NCBI RefSeq assembly: GCF_003202915.1
Contig: NZ_QGLP01000007.1
Coordinates: 62,001-126,000, forward strand
DNA length: 64,000 nucleotides
Source of the DNA: Gilliamella apicola
GTDB lineage: Bacteria; Pseudomonadota; Gammaproteobacteria; Enterobacterales; Orbaceae
Reading direction: 5' to 3'
Shown here piece by piece: positions 46,250-55,704 of the stretch. A model generated the notes under the pieces. It ran no database searches. It worked only from the letters and a program-made list of their open reading frames with translations, and was not told where the DNA came from. Position 1 is the stretch's first letter, and each line of letters opens with the position of its first letter. The position numbers were made by a program, and so were the translations under genes.

Positions 46250-47626
46250 TTAAAAATTACTTAAAATATCTAACGCTTCTGCTACTTTCTTAACGGCAAA
46301 AATCTGCATATTTTCTGGTTTTTTCTTTGGCATATTGGCAATAGGTACAATTGCTTTTTTAAAGCCATGTTTAGCCGCCTCTGAAATACGTTCTTGGCCA
46401 CTTGGTACAGGTCGAATTTCACCACCTAGTCCTATTTCACCAAAAATTACCACATCCTGTGGCAAAGGCCGATTGCGAAAACTCGATACCAATGCGGCAA
46501 TTAATGCTAAATCGGCACTGGTTTCGGTTACTTTTACCCCACCGACAACATTAACAAAAATATCTTGGTCGGCCATTTGTAACCCCCCATGACGATGTAG
46601 AACGGCGAGTAAAAGCGCTAACCGATTTTGATCAAGTCCGACGGTTACTCGTCTTGGATTGCCATAAACCGAATGATCGACTAATGCTTGGATTTCAACC
46701 AGTAATGGGCGAGTTCCTTCCCATAATACCATTACCGAACTCCCTGATAAGATCTCTTCACCACGACTTAAAAAGATTGCAGATGGATTACTAACCTCTT
46801 TCAATCCTTGTTCTGTCATGGCAAACACACCTAGTTCATTTACCGCTCCGAAGCGATTTTTATGGCTGCGTAAAGTACGGAATCGAGAATCAGCATCGCC
46901 ATCGAGTAAAATCGAACAGTCAATACAGTGTTCAAGGACTTTAGGCCCAGCCAGTGATCCATCTTTAGTCACATGGCCAACCATGATAATGGCAATTCCT
47001 TTGGTTTTGGCAAACCGGGTTAAATAAGCTGCTGTTTCACGAACTTGTGCCACACTACCCGGTGAAGATTGAATATCAGCAAGATGCATCACTTGAATTG
47101 AGTCGATAACCATTAATTTGGGTTGAGACTGTTCGGCCAGTAAACAGATCTGCTCAATACTTGTCTCAGACAACATATTAATATTATCAGTTGGTAAACC
47201 CAAACGGTGGGCACGCATCGCCACTTGTTGTAGTGATTCCTCACCAGTAACGTAAAGCGTATTCATTTGTGCCGAAAGTTTACTCATGGTTTGCAATAGC
47301 AAAGTACTTTTACCGGCACCGGGATTACCACCAATTAAGATAGCACTACCCGGCACCACACCACCGCCTAGTACTCGGTCAAATTCAGAAAAACCGGTTG
47401 AAAATCTTGGCAAGGCCTCAAGACTAATTTCAGATAGTTTTTGGATTCTAGTTTGCCCGGCGCCACCTGCATAACCGGTTAATCGATCATTACGTGACGA
47501 AGTACTCGCTAACCTTACTTCAGTAATCGTATTCCAAGCATGACAAGCACTACATTGACCTTGCCAACGAGGATAGTCCGCGCCACAATCATTACAAACA
47601 TAAGCGCGCTTTACGGTTTTGGCCAA
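46250..47626 (-). CDS. radA: DNA repair/branch-migration protein RadA
   Basis: A RecA-like ATPase that helps process recombination intermediates. The 458-residue protein has an N-terminal four-cysteine zinc finger (CNDCGADYPRWQGQCSAC), Walker A GGNPGAGKSTL, the RadA-specific KNRFG motif (SHKNRFGAVNELG) and the C-terminal Lon-protease-like domain (GGVKVTETSADLALIAAL). It lies 9 bp downstream of serB on the same strand, the usual serB-radA pair. Confidence 0.96.
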   Translation of the reverse strand: MAKTVKRAYVCNDCGADYPRWQGQCSACHAWNTITEVRLASTSSRNDRLTGYAGGAGQTRIQKLSEISLEALPRFSTGFSEFDRVLGGGVVPGSAILIGGNPGAGKSTLLLQTMSKLSAQMNTLYVTGEESLQQVAMRAHRLGLPTDNINMLSETSIEQICLLAEQSQPKLMVIDSIQVMHLADIQSSPGSVAQVRETAAYLTRFAKTKGIAIIMVGHVTKDGSLAGPKVLEHCIDCSILLDGDADSRFRTLRSHKNRFGAVNELGVFAMTEQGLKEVSNPSAIFLSRGEEILSGSSVMVLWEGTRPLLVEIQALVDHSVYGNPRRVTVGLDQNRLALLLAVLHRHGGLQMADQDIFVNVVGGVKVTETSADLALIAALVSSFRNRPLPQDVVIFGEIGLGGEIRPVPSGQERISEAAKHGFKKAIVPIANMPKKKPENMQIFAVKKVAEALDILSNF

Positions 47627-47635
47627 ATTTTTCTC

Positions 47636-48610
47636 CTAACCTTCACTTAGTAAACTGGTTGATAAGATGCACCATAAACCAGTTAAATCGGCATAATTGA
47701 TACTAATTCTTGCTTTTTCAACGACTTTAGGTTTGCCGTGATAAGCAACACCAAGTCCAGCAATTCTAATCATCATTAAATCATTGGCGCCATCACCTAT
47801 TGCAACCGTCTGCTCAATAGGAATATCTAAAGAGGTAGCTAATTGTTGCAAGGTTCGAGCTTTATATTTAGCATCAACAATTTGGCCGATCACTTTACCA
47901 GTTAGCTTACCATTTTTAATTTCTAACTCATTAGCATGAGCATCTATTAGTTTTAGCTTCTGTTTTAAATGGTCGGCAAAATAGGTGAATCCACCGGAAA
48001 CAATGGCAACATGCCAATTTTTTTTATGTAACTCCTTAACTAAATAAGTTAATCCAGGAGTTAATGGCAAGCCCTCTTTTACCTGTTCTAAAATAGTTTG
48101 CTCTGCACCTTTTAAAGTTGCCACGCGTTTGCGTAAGCTAGTGGCAAAATCGAGTTCACCGCGCATAGCAAGCTCGGTGACCGCGGCAACTTGTTCACCG
48201 ACGCCCTGAAGTTTTGCCAACTCATCGATACATTCAATACCAATAGCCGTTGAGTCCATATCCATGACCAACAAGCCTGGAGAATGTAATGAAGGTAAAT
48301 TATCAATTGGCGCAACATCAATTCCTAAGGTTAACGAAATCGATTTGGCTTTTTTCGGCATTACGCCAGCAATACGCACAATTTGATAGGTTTTAATTTT
48401 CCACGATGAAACCACTACCATCGGCATTGCAAGTTGTCTTTGAAATTTCGACAGTAATGTTTTGTTTAACTTTTTTCCATAAATAATCCAACCAGTTTTT
48501 CCGGCATTGTAATCTAATGGAACTACTTCACAACCATTTAAAGACAAAGGTAAACCTTGCCAATGTTGTATATTCTCTGGGAGATCACTATAGGTTAATG
48601 TGTAAGCCAT
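47636..48610 (-). CDS. serB: Phosphoserine phosphatase
   Basis: A HAD-superfamily phosphatase that performs the last step of serine synthesis. The 324-residue protein has the nucleophile motif VMDMDSTAIGIECIDE, motif II IVSGGFTYF and motif III AIGDGANDLMM; the N-terminal region of about 110 residues is the regulatory-type domain seen in E. coli SerB (322 residues). It is co-transcribed with radA, 9 bp away. Confidence 0.96.
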   Translation of the reverse strand: MAYTLTYSDLPENIQHWQGLPLSLNGCEVVPLDYNAGKTGWIIYGKKLNKTLLSKFQRQLAMPMVVVSSWKIKTYQIVRIAGVMPKKAKSISLTLGIDVAPIDNLPSLHSPGLLVMDMDSTAIGIECIDELAKLQGVGEQVAAVTELAMRGELDFATSLRKRVATLKGAEQTILEQVKEGLPLTPGLTYLVKELHKKNWHVAIVSGGFTYFADHLKQKLKLIDAHANELEIKNGKLTGKVIGQIVDAKYKARTLQQLATSLDIPIEQTVAIGDGANDLMMIRIAGLGVAYHGKPKVVEKARISINYADLTGLWCILSTSLLSEG

Positions 48611-48800
48611 ATTTCGAAAGTCTTAAAAGTGCAAATCAGATTCGGAATTTACCATATCTGCCAAAGATTGTCCAAGTAAGGATTATAAGAGGTTATTTAA
48701 TCAATTTTGCAATTTAAAAAACCTCGTTCCTCAACTTTTTTGACTAAATATTTAATTGATTATTTGTTAATAAGTCCGAATTAGAAAGTGCAAACAAACG

Positions 48801-49142
48801 TCAAACCGCTAGCCCCCACAAACATAGTTGTTCAAGTGCTGGGCCAATTTTTTCACCCAGTGGCGTTAATTTATATAACACCTTAAGTGGTGGCTTTTTG
48901 CCATAGACACTGCGAATAATAAGCCCATCTTCTTCCAGTTTTTTTAGTTGGATAGTTAGCGTCATATCAGTGATTTCGGGAATCAAGATCTTTAACTCAC
49001 TAAATCGTTTTTCACCAGACAGCAGATAATAGAGAATAACCCCTTTCCACTTTCCACCGATTAAATCCATTGCTAAACTTATTGGACAATAATAAATTTT
49101 ATTGTTATAGCGTTTTAGCGGCCGTTCTTCAGCACTTTGCAT
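48801..49142 (-). CDS. HxlR-family redox-type transcriptional regulator
   Basis: A 113-residue winged-helix repressor or activator of the HxlR family. Cys19 sits in YYCPISLAMDLIGGKWKG, the position of the sensing cysteine in YodB/HypR-type electrophile sensors. The rest is the compact HTH core (ILYYLLSGEKRFSELK) and wing (SVYGKKPPLKVLYKLTPLGEK). It is divergent from a flavodoxin-fold NAD(P)H oxidoreductase with two palindromes in the 111-bp gap, the usual arrangement for an electrophile- or quinone-responsive pair. Confidence 0.87.
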   Translation of the reverse strand: MQSAEERPLKRYNNKIYYCPISLAMDLIGGKWKGVILYYLLSGEKRFSELKILIPEITDMTLTIQLKKLEEDGLIIRSVYGKKPPLKVLYKLTPLGEKIGPALEQLCLWGLAV

Positions 49143-49159
49143 AAATATTCCTAACTATA

Positions 49160-49225
49160 CTATCAAGTTTGATAGATATTGCTTAAAAAGTATTAATCAC
49201 TAAACTAAATAGAGTAACTCTATTT
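49160..49225. promoter_or_regulatory. Two palindromes in the hxlR / oxidoreductase divergent promoter
   Basis: CTATCAA-GT-TTGATAG at 49160-49175 and AAATAGAGT-A-ACTCTATTT at 49207-49225 are both perfect palindromes. The first lies 18 bp from the regulator's start and the second 28 bp from the oxidoreductase start. They are candidate operators for the HxlR protein, though they do not share one sequence. Confidence 0.55.
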
Positions 49226-49253
49226 TTTATAGTATAAAAATAAAGGAAATATT

Positions 49254-49790
49254 ATGCCATTAATTATTTTAGGCCATCCCCATTTTGAACAATCAACAGC
49301 CAATAAAACTATTGTTGCAACTTTACAAAATAAAGTTAAATATCTTGAAGTTCGAAATATTCATCAGCTTTATCCAAACTACCAAATCAATGTAGCGGAA
49401 GAACAATCCGCATTACTAAGACATGAGCTAATCATTTTACAATACCCAATGTATTGGTTTAACATGCCAGCGATACTGAAATTATGGTTTGATGAAGTGT
49501 TTACCTATCAATTTGCCTATGGTTCAAAAGGCGATAAATTGAAAGATAAAAAATTACTTACCAGTTTAACTATCGGCCAAGTTGAGCAAAATTATAGTGA
49601 TTATGACGTTGATATTATCAATCATCTGCATGAACCAGTAAAACTATCAACACTTTATAGCCAAATGCAATACCTAACACCGATTGTTTTATATGGGGTA
49701 TCACCTGTAACCTCTGAGCAAAATGATATACAAGCTAAAGCAAAACAACATAGTGAAAAATTAGTAGCGCTGATTGAAAAATATCGTTAA
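49254..49790 (+). CDS. Flavodoxin-fold NAD(P)H oxidoreductase (KefF/YwrO-like)
   Basis: A 178-residue member of the Flavodoxin_2 family (MdaB, KefF, YwrO), FMN/FAD-dependent reductases of quinones and electrophiles. The segment ILQYPMYWFNMPAILKLWFDEVFTYQFAYG is diagnostic for the flavin- and quinone-binding region, and the N-terminal ILGHPHFEQSTANKTI loop binds the cofactor phosphate. AAAGGAA precedes the start. No kefC neighbour is present, so a stand-alone quinone or aldehyde detoxification role under the divergent HxlR regulator is most likely. Confidence 0.87.
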   Translation: MPLIILGHPHFEQSTANKTIVATLQNKVKYLEVRNIHQLYPNYQINVAEEQSALLRHELIILQYPMYWFNMPAILKLWFDEVFTYQFAYGSKGDKLKDKKLLTSLTIGQVEQNYSDYDVDIINHLHEPVKLSTLYSQMQYLTPIVLYGVSPVTSEQNDIQAKAKQHSEKLVALIEKYR

Positions 49791-49800
49791 TAGTTTAATT

Positions 49801-49833
49801 GTGATGATCCATGTTTAAAGCATAAATCATCAC
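49801..49833. terminator. Hairpin between the oxidoreductase and rsmB
   Basis: GTGATGAT (49801-49808) and ATCATCAC (49826-49833) form an 8-bp stem with a 17-nt loop between convergent genes. No strong T-tract follows, so this is a moderate candidate. Confidence 0.45.
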
Positions 49834-49842
49834 GCATAATAA

Positions 49843-51132
49843 CTACACTTTATTTAACACCGCATAAAAGAAACCATCACCGCCCAATTCAGTCGGTAAA
49901 AACTGTCTTAGTTCCCCCTGCTGTTTGGCATTAGGATTTTCTTTTAAAAAACGGCAAATCTGTAATTTATTTTCTTCTGGTAATACGGAGCAAGTGGCAT
50001 AAACTAAAGTGCCACCTGTTTTTAAATAAGGCCATATACGAGTTAAAATAGCATATTGCAACTCAGTAAGTTGAGCAATATCGCTATCACGACGCAACCA
50101 TTTTATATCTGGGTGACGACGAATAACGCCGGTCGCCGAACAAGGTGCATCGAGTAAAATACGATCAAACAGGCGCCCATCACACCACTTTTCAGGGGTT
50201 AAACCATCACCGACTTTGACTTGCGCATGCTGTTTGAGCCGAGTTAAATTTTCATCTATTCGTTTAACTCGGTTGGCATCAACATCTACAGCTAATACAT
50301 TAGCTGTTGGCGCTAGTTCTAAAATATGGGTGGTTTTACCGCCAGGTGCAGCACACATATCTAAAATCTGCTCACCATTTTTAGGGGCTAATAGATAAGC
50401 CGCATATTGTGCCGATAAATCTTGTACGGTTACCGCGCCTTCAGCAAAAAACGGTAATTTATTCACATTCACCGCTGTAGTTAAGCGAAGCGCACCGGGG
50501 ATATCAGCACAACTCTCGGAAGCAATTTGCTGCGCTTGAAGTAGTTGTTGGTATTCACTTACCGAATAGTGATTAAGATTAACTCGCAGCCACATCGGTG
50601 GCTTTTGATTATTCGCCGCAACAATTGCTTGCCACTGCTCTGGATAAGCTGATTTTAAACGATTTAATAACCAACTAGGATGTAAGGTCTGACTAATTTG
50701 TTGTTTACTATCTTGCTGAAATTTTTGTTTTAATGATGCCTGTTGGCGTAAAAATTCACGTAAAACACCATTAATCACACCTTTTAATTGCGTTTTTTTT
50801 AAATCATTAACCGCACCAACTGTTTCAGCCACTGCGGCATGCTCAGGAATTCGGGTATAAAGAATCTGGTAAAGTCCGACCAATAATAGATAATGTAAAA
50901 CTCTATTTTTACCCGTCAGCACTTTTTTCATTAAATGATGAATATAGAAATTAAGCTCTGGCAATACGCGCATCACACCAAAGCTGATCTCTTGAATTAG
51001 TGCTTTATCTTTATCGGCAACTTGGTGATTTAAAGATGCTAACGCGGTACTGAGTGATTGCCCGTCTTCAAGCACCGCAAAAACAGCTTTTGCACAAAGC
51101 GCACGAATGTTTTGGTATGACTTTTTATTCAT
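49843..51132 (-). CDS. rsmB: 16S rRNA m5C967 methyltransferase
   Basis: RsmB methylates C967 of 16S rRNA. Its 429 residues match the E. coli length. An N-terminal NusB-like RNA-binding domain (about 1-140) precedes the SAM domain with MCAAPGGKTTHILEL, the catalytic-pair motif LLDAPCSATGVIRRHPDIKW and the nucleophile region ATCSVLPEEN. In E. coli it is part of def-fmt-rsmB-trkA; none of these partners flanks it here. Confidence 0.96.
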   Translation of the reverse strand: MNKKSYQNIRALCAKAVFAVLEDGQSLSTALASLNHQVADKDKALIQEISFGVMRVLPELNFYIHHLMKKVLTGKNRVLHYLLLVGLYQILYTRIPEHAAVAETVGAVNDLKKTQLKGVINGVLREFLRQQASLKQKFQQDSKQQISQTLHPSWLLNRLKSAYPEQWQAIVAANNQKPPMWLRVNLNHYSVSEYQQLLQAQQIASESCADIPGALRLTTAVNVNKLPFFAEGAVTVQDLSAQYAAYLLAPKNGEQILDMCAAPGGKTTHILELAPTANVLAVDVDANRVKRIDENLTRLKQHAQVKVGDGLTPEKWCDGRLFDRILLDAPCSATGVIRRHPDIKWLRRDSDIAQLTELQYAILTRIWPYLKTGGTLVYATCSVLPEENKLQICRFLKENPNAKQQGELRQFLPTELGGDGFFYAVLNKV

Positions 51133-51163
51133 AACTAATAATAGCCTTAATTCTTTGTATTGA

Positions 51164-52507
51164 TTAAAGAATCAATGATCCCACCCAACCAGCAATAAAT
51201 AATGGAATATTAAAATGGGTAAAGGTTGGAATAACACTATCTCTTATATGATCATGCTGACCATCACTGTTTAAACCAGCTGAAGTGGCTAAAATAGTAT
51301 CTGAAGGCGGTGAACCTGCGTCACCAATCGCTCCTGAGGCACCAATTAAACAGACTGTAGCAATTGGTGAAAACCCTAGCTGAACACATAGTGGAACATA
51401 AATAGCCGCAATAATAGGTACCGTTGAGAAAGATGAACCAATACCTAGGGTAATCACCAAGCCAACTAACATCATCATAAAAGATGCCACCACTTTGTTA
51501 CCGGCAAATAACGCAGCACTATTGACAACTAATGGTTCGATTTCATGAGTCTGTTTTAGTACTTCAGCAAATCCTTGCGCAGATATCATCACAAAGCCAA
51601 TCATCGCCATCATTTTGATACCATCAGTAAAGATTCCGTCTGCTTCGCCCCATTTAATTGACCCTGATACGATAAAGCAAATAAAGCCGATTAAAGCACC
51701 TAAAATCATCGATCCAGTATAAAGTTGCACGGTAAAAGAAAGAGCGATGGCTAATAGTGAGACAATAAGTGAACGCGTACTTACATTACTAAATGCTTCA
51801 GCATGACTCTTTTCATGAATAAGTTTATACTCTCTTGGTTTACGATAACTGATAAAAATAGCCCAAAGTAGACCAACAAACATCCCCAAAGCCGGAATAG
51901 CCATTGCATGCATAACATTAACATGACTAACATCCATTCCTGACGAAATAATGTTTTTTAACAAGATTTGATTTAAGAAGATATTACCAAATCCAACCGG
52001 TAAGAACATATATGGGGTAATTAAACCAAATGTCATAATACAAGCAATCATGCGTCTATCTAATTGTAGTTTCGACATCACATATAAAAGTGGTGGAATT
52101 AACAACGGAATAAAGGCGATATGAATTGGGATAATGTTTTGTGAGGAAATACTAACTAAGCCAATAATAATAATTAACAACCATTTAATCCGTGTTTTCG
52201 CATCATTGGTCGTTAATTGTTTGATAGCTTTATCAGCTAATAATTCTGGTAATCCTGATTTTGAAATTGCCACCGCAAAGGCACCAAGCATAGCGTAAGA
52301 TAGAGCAATATTAGCCCCATTACTTATCCCGGTATTAAAAGCATCAATCGTTTCTTTTAGTGTTAAATGACTACACAAACCACCGACAAATGCCCCAATA
52401 ATCAAGCTAATAACCACATGAACACGGCAAAGCGAAAGTACCAACATTAAAATGACCGCAACAACAACTGCATTTACTGAGGAAAATAGCTCAAAAATAG
52501 TATTCAT
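51164..52507 (-). CDS. NhaC-like Na+/H+ antiporter family protein
   Basis: A 447-residue inner-membrane carrier with about 11-12 helices, of the Na+/H+ antiporter (NhaC/YuiF-like) superfamily. Family stretches are the ALSYAMLGAFAVAISKSGLPELLADK segment, GIGSSFSTVPIIAAIYVPLC and the C-terminal GASGAIGDAGSPPSDTILATSAGL, which is typical of this group. Some members move amino acids such as histidine rather than sodium, so the substrate is open. It lies 31 bp upstream of rsmB on the same strand and is divergent from plsB. Confidence 0.82.
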   Translation of the reverse strand: MNTIFELFSSVNAVVVAVILMLVLSLCRVHVVISLIIGAFVGGLCSHLTLKETIDAFNTGISNGANIALSYAMLGAFAVAISKSGLPELLADKAIKQLTTNDAKTRIKWLLIIIIGLVSISSQNIIPIHIAFIPLLIPPLLYVMSKLQLDRRMIACIMTFGLITPYMFLPVGFGNIFLNQILLKNIISSGMDVSHVNVMHAMAIPALGMFVGLLWAIFISYRKPREYKLIHEKSHAEAFSNVSTRSLIVSLLAIALSFTVQLYTGSMILGALIGFICFIVSGSIKWGEADGIFTDGIKMMAMIGFVMISAQGFAEVLKQTHEIEPLVVNSAALFAGNKVVASFMMMLVGLVITLGIGSSFSTVPIIAAIYVPLCVQLGFSPIATVCLIGASGAIGDAGSPPSDTILATSAGLNSDGQHDHIRDSVIPTFTHFNIPLFIAGWVGSLIL

Positions 52508-52982
52508 AGATAGATTCTTTGTAGCGAGAGAAAGGTGGTTATTCTAGGCGATAGCTATTTAAAGTGCAATTGTTAGTATACGCTTACTGCGGATAAATTA
52601 TTTTTTTAGGCAAAACAAAAGAGAACTTATTAGCAGTTTAATGTTTGTGTAGCTAATTAAACATAATTAATTTAGGAATTAAAAAAACATTACTGTTATT
52701 AACCACTTTAATTAGCGTTCAAGTTCATTTAATGTTCAATATGGTATTGGTCTAAATAAACCTTTATAATAAGCAGTCATTATCATAATATTGTGGTAAT
52801 AACTACAATATTATGCAAATTTGCTAACAGCTATACAATAATGTATATATACTTGAATTAACGTTTCTTATTTTAAAATAAGATAGCAATTTACAGCTTA
52901 AACATTCATTATTAAGTTGGTAAATGAATAACTTAACATGATTTAAGTATACAATTAGCAACAAAGTATGAGGTTTATTTTT
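52508..52982. other. Divergent intergenic region with an 11-bp inverted repeat
   Basis: No gene is seen in these 475 AT-rich bases. An inverted repeat stands out: CATAATATTGT (52784-52794) and ACAATATTATG (52805-52815), perfect 11-bp arms with a 10-bp spacer, about 170 bp before plsB. It has the geometry of a dimeric regulator site; no factor is assigned. Confidence 0.5.
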
Positions 52983-55403
52983 ATGTTTTCTTGGTGGACA
53001 AAAATCTATTTTTCACTAATTCAGATCCCTGTTAAGCTTTTTGTTAAAAGTAAACCCATTCCAACTGATCCCATTACTGAATTGGAGCTCGATATCCATC
53101 GGCCAATTTTGTATGTGCTACCTTATAACTCTCAAATTGACTTAATGGTAGTGAGATCACTTTGCCTTAAATATGATTTACCCGATCCGTTATTAGGCAT
53201 TGAGATCAATGGTAAAACTGTACCGGCTTATATTTATATCGATAAAGGACCGGGCATTTTTGCTTCAAATAAGCAAAAAAGTAAAACAATTGAAATTTTA
53301 AGAGAATATATTTCAGCTCACCAACAAAATGATGAACTGGATATCCAAATGTTGCCAGTATCTGTGATGTTTGGGCGGAAACCGGATAAGGAAGGCAAAA
53401 AAATCCCTTCACTGCAAGTGTTAGGGGCTACCTATAAACTGTATAAAATCTTAATTTCTGGTCGTGACTGTTATACTCGGTTTTCGCGAACAGTATCTTT
53501 TAAAAATATTAAAGTTAATGATAAACAAGATATTTCTGTTCTAGCGCATAAACTTTCGCGGGTAGCACGCATTCATTTTGCCAAACAACGAACTGCTTCT
53601 GTTGGGCCAACATTGCCGGTTCGACAACAAATGCTCAATAAATTATTAACGAATCCAGCGCTTGCTGAAGCAATAAAAGAAGAAGCTAAAAGTAAAAACA
53701 TTGGGCTAGATAAAGCCCAAAAGAGTGCTTTATCCCTGTTGAATGAAATTGCGGCTAATTTTTCTTACCGTATGTTGAGAGTGACTGATTTTGTTCTCAC
53801 TTGGGCTTGGAATAGGCTTTACCAAGGTTTAAAAGTCACCAATGCTGACCCAGTCCGAGAGCTAGCAGAAAATGGTCACGAAATAGTTTACGCGCCATGT
53901 CATCGCAGTCATATGGATTATTTATTGTTATCTTATGTACTTTATCGACAAGGATTGGTGCCACCACATATTGCAGCCGGTATCAATTTAAATTTCTGGC
54001 CTGCCGGTCCTATCTTTAGACGCTTAGGGGCATTTTTTATCCGTCGTTCATTTAAGGGTAACAAACTTTATACTGCGGTCTTTAGAGAGTATCTAGCAGA
54101 ATTATTTATTCGCGGTTATGCCGTCGAATATTTCATTGAAGGTGGGCGTTCACGTACCGGAAGACTACTCGATCCTAAAACTGGAATGCTGATGATGACA
54201 GTCCAAACTTTATTACGTGGTGACAATCGCCCAATCACAATTGTTCCTGTCTATATCGGTTACGAACATGTTTTAGAAGTTGCCACTTATGCTAATGAGC
54301 TTCGCGGTGCTAAAAAAGAAAAAGAGAGTCTATGGAGTACCATTAAAGCCTTCTTAAAATTAAAAAAATTAGGCTTTGGCTACGTTAACTTTGGTAATCC
54401 AATACCTTTAAATCAATTTCTAAATCAACAAATACCTGAGTGGCGAGATGCGATTGATCCAAGCGGAATGCAGCGTCCTAGCTGGTTAACGCCAACAACT
54501 AACCTACTTGCCAAACAAATAATGGAGCATATCAACTCTTCAGCGGCAATTAATGCCATGAATTTATGTTGTTCAATATTGTTAGCTGCTGACCAATGTA
54601 CATTAACCAAAGTAAAATTATTAGAAAATATTGATTATCTCTTAAAATTATTAAAAAACATTCCTTATTCTGATTTGATTACCATTCCTGATCAAACTGC
54701 TGAACAGATGTTTGAGCATGCCAAAGAGATGGGTAAATTTGTTATTACCACCGATGAAGTGGGTGAAATGGTGGGATTAACTACCGAACAAGCGGTATTG
54801 ATGACCTATTATCGCAATAATATTCAACATTTACTGATTATACCGGCAATTGTGGCTAGAATTTTACTTAAGAATAATCGCATTTCAGCTGACGAAGTAC
54901 TTAGACAAGTAAAATTACTCTTTCCTTTAATAAAATCTGAATTATTTTTATATCATAATGAAGAGCAATTAACTGAATATGTGAATAAAATTATTGAGAC
55001 ATACGCTGAATTGAATCTAATCAGTTATGCACCGGATAAATTAACGTTGAATTACTTGAAAATGTCAGGATTACAGTTGTTAGCATCATCATCCCGAGAT
55101 ACATTGCAACGCTATGTCATCGCATTTTCATTGTTACAAAAAGATCCAACCATTAGTCGTGCAACATTAGAAAAAGAAGGGCGTTTAATTGCAGAACGGT
55201 TATCAATATTACATGGTATAAATGCCCCTGAATTTTTTGATAAAGGTGTTTTTTCAACCTTAGTTGCTTCACTTCGTGAACAAGGTTATTTAGATGATAA
55301 AGACGATGCCAATTTAGCGAAAATTGACACTATGAATAAAATACTTAAACCATTAATCACCAACCGAGTAATGCAGACAATTGACGAAATTAATCCATCA
55401 TAA
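52983..55403 (+). CDS. plsB: Glycerol-3-phosphate 1-O-acyltransferase PlsB
   Basis: PlsB makes lysophosphatidic acid from glycerol 3-phosphate and acyl-ACP or acyl-CoA at the inner membrane, the first step of phospholipid synthesis. The 806-residue protein matches E. coli PlsB (807) along its length. It has the acyltransferase motif CHRSHMDYLLLSY (HX4D), the GPIFRRLGAFFIRR block, the EGGRSRTGRLLDPKTG block and the IVPVYIGYEH block. The ATG at 52983 aligns with the E. coli start and follows TGAGG by 9 nt; an in-frame ATG at 52968 is five codons earlier. Confidence 0.95.
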   Translation: MFSWWTKIYFSLIQIPVKLFVKSKPIPTDPITELELDIHRPILYVLPYNSQIDLMVVRSLCLKYDLPDPLLGIEINGKTVPAYIYIDKGPGIFASNKQKSKTIEILREYISAHQQNDELDIQMLPVSVMFGRKPDKEGKKIPSLQVLGATYKLYKILISGRDCYTRFSRTVSFKNIKVNDKQDISVLAHKLSRVARIHFAKQRTASVGPTLPVRQQMLNKLLTNPALAEAIKEEAKSKNIGLDKAQKSALSLLNEIAANFSYRMLRVTDFVLTWAWNRLYQGLKVTNADPVRELAENGHEIVYAPCHRSHMDYLLLSYVLYRQGLVPPHIAAGINLNFWPAGPIFRRLGAFFIRRSFKGNKLYTAVFREYLAELFIRGYAVEYFIEGGRSRTGRLLDPKTGMLMMTVQTLLRGDNRPITIVPVYIGYEHVLEVATYANELRGAKKEKESLWSTIKAFLKLKKLGFGYVNFGNPIPLNQFLNQQIPEWRDAIDPSGMQRPSWLTPTTNLLAKQIMEHINSSAAINAMNLCCSILLAADQCTLTKVKLLENIDYLLKLLKNIPYSDLITIPDQTAEQMFEHAKEMGKFVITTDEVGEMVGLTTEQAVLMTYYRNNIQHLLIIPAIVARILLKNNRISADEVLRQVKLLFPLIKSELFLYHNEEQLTEYVNKIIETYAELNLISYAPDKLTLNYLKMSGLQLLASSSRDTLQRYVIAFSLLQKDPTISRATLEKEGRLIAERLSILHGINAPEFFDKGVFSTLVASLREQGYLDDKDDANLAKIDTMNKILKPLITNRVMQTIDEINPS

Positions 55404-55416
55404 TTAGATTATCTAG

Positions 55417-55443
55417 GGCTTACCTGATTATTTTGGGTAAGCC
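55417..55443 (+). terminator. Terminator after plsB
   Basis: GGCTTACC (55417-55424) and GGTAAGCC (55436-55443) form a perfect 8-bp stem with an 11-nt loop, starting 13 bp after the plsB stop and followed by TTATAAA. Confidence 0.7.
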
Positions 55444-55520
55444 TTATAAACACAATCATTAAATAAAACATCAACTTTTCTATCTTTATCACTATTTTTT
55501 AAATAATTTTATTCTTTCAA

Positions 55521-55576
55521 TACCCATAATTAAGTAATTAAATAAATAGTGCAACTATTTTTTTGACATATGTCAA
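55521..55576 (+). promoter_or_regulatory. FNR-like and NarL/NarP-like sites upstream of fdnG
   Basis: TTGACATATGTCAA at 55563-55576 is a perfect 14-bp palindrome matching the FNR consensus TTGAT-N4-ATCAA except for the inner T/A of each half. At 55521-55536, TACCCAT-AA-TTAAGTA matches a 7-2-7 NarL/NarP heptamer pair (first half exact to TACYNMT, second half one mismatch). This order, Nar sites upstream of FNR, parallels the E. coli fdnG promoter. No clear -10 was assigned. Confidence 0.55.
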
Positions 55577-55704
55577 CCTTTTCAATATTTATCCCTTTAT
55601 TTCCATCCAATTAAATATTATCATTACAATTAATAAGGATGTTAATGATATCCCCCCAAAAAACTAAATTATAAAATGTAATGTCAGCTTTTTAAGGAGT
55701 TCAT

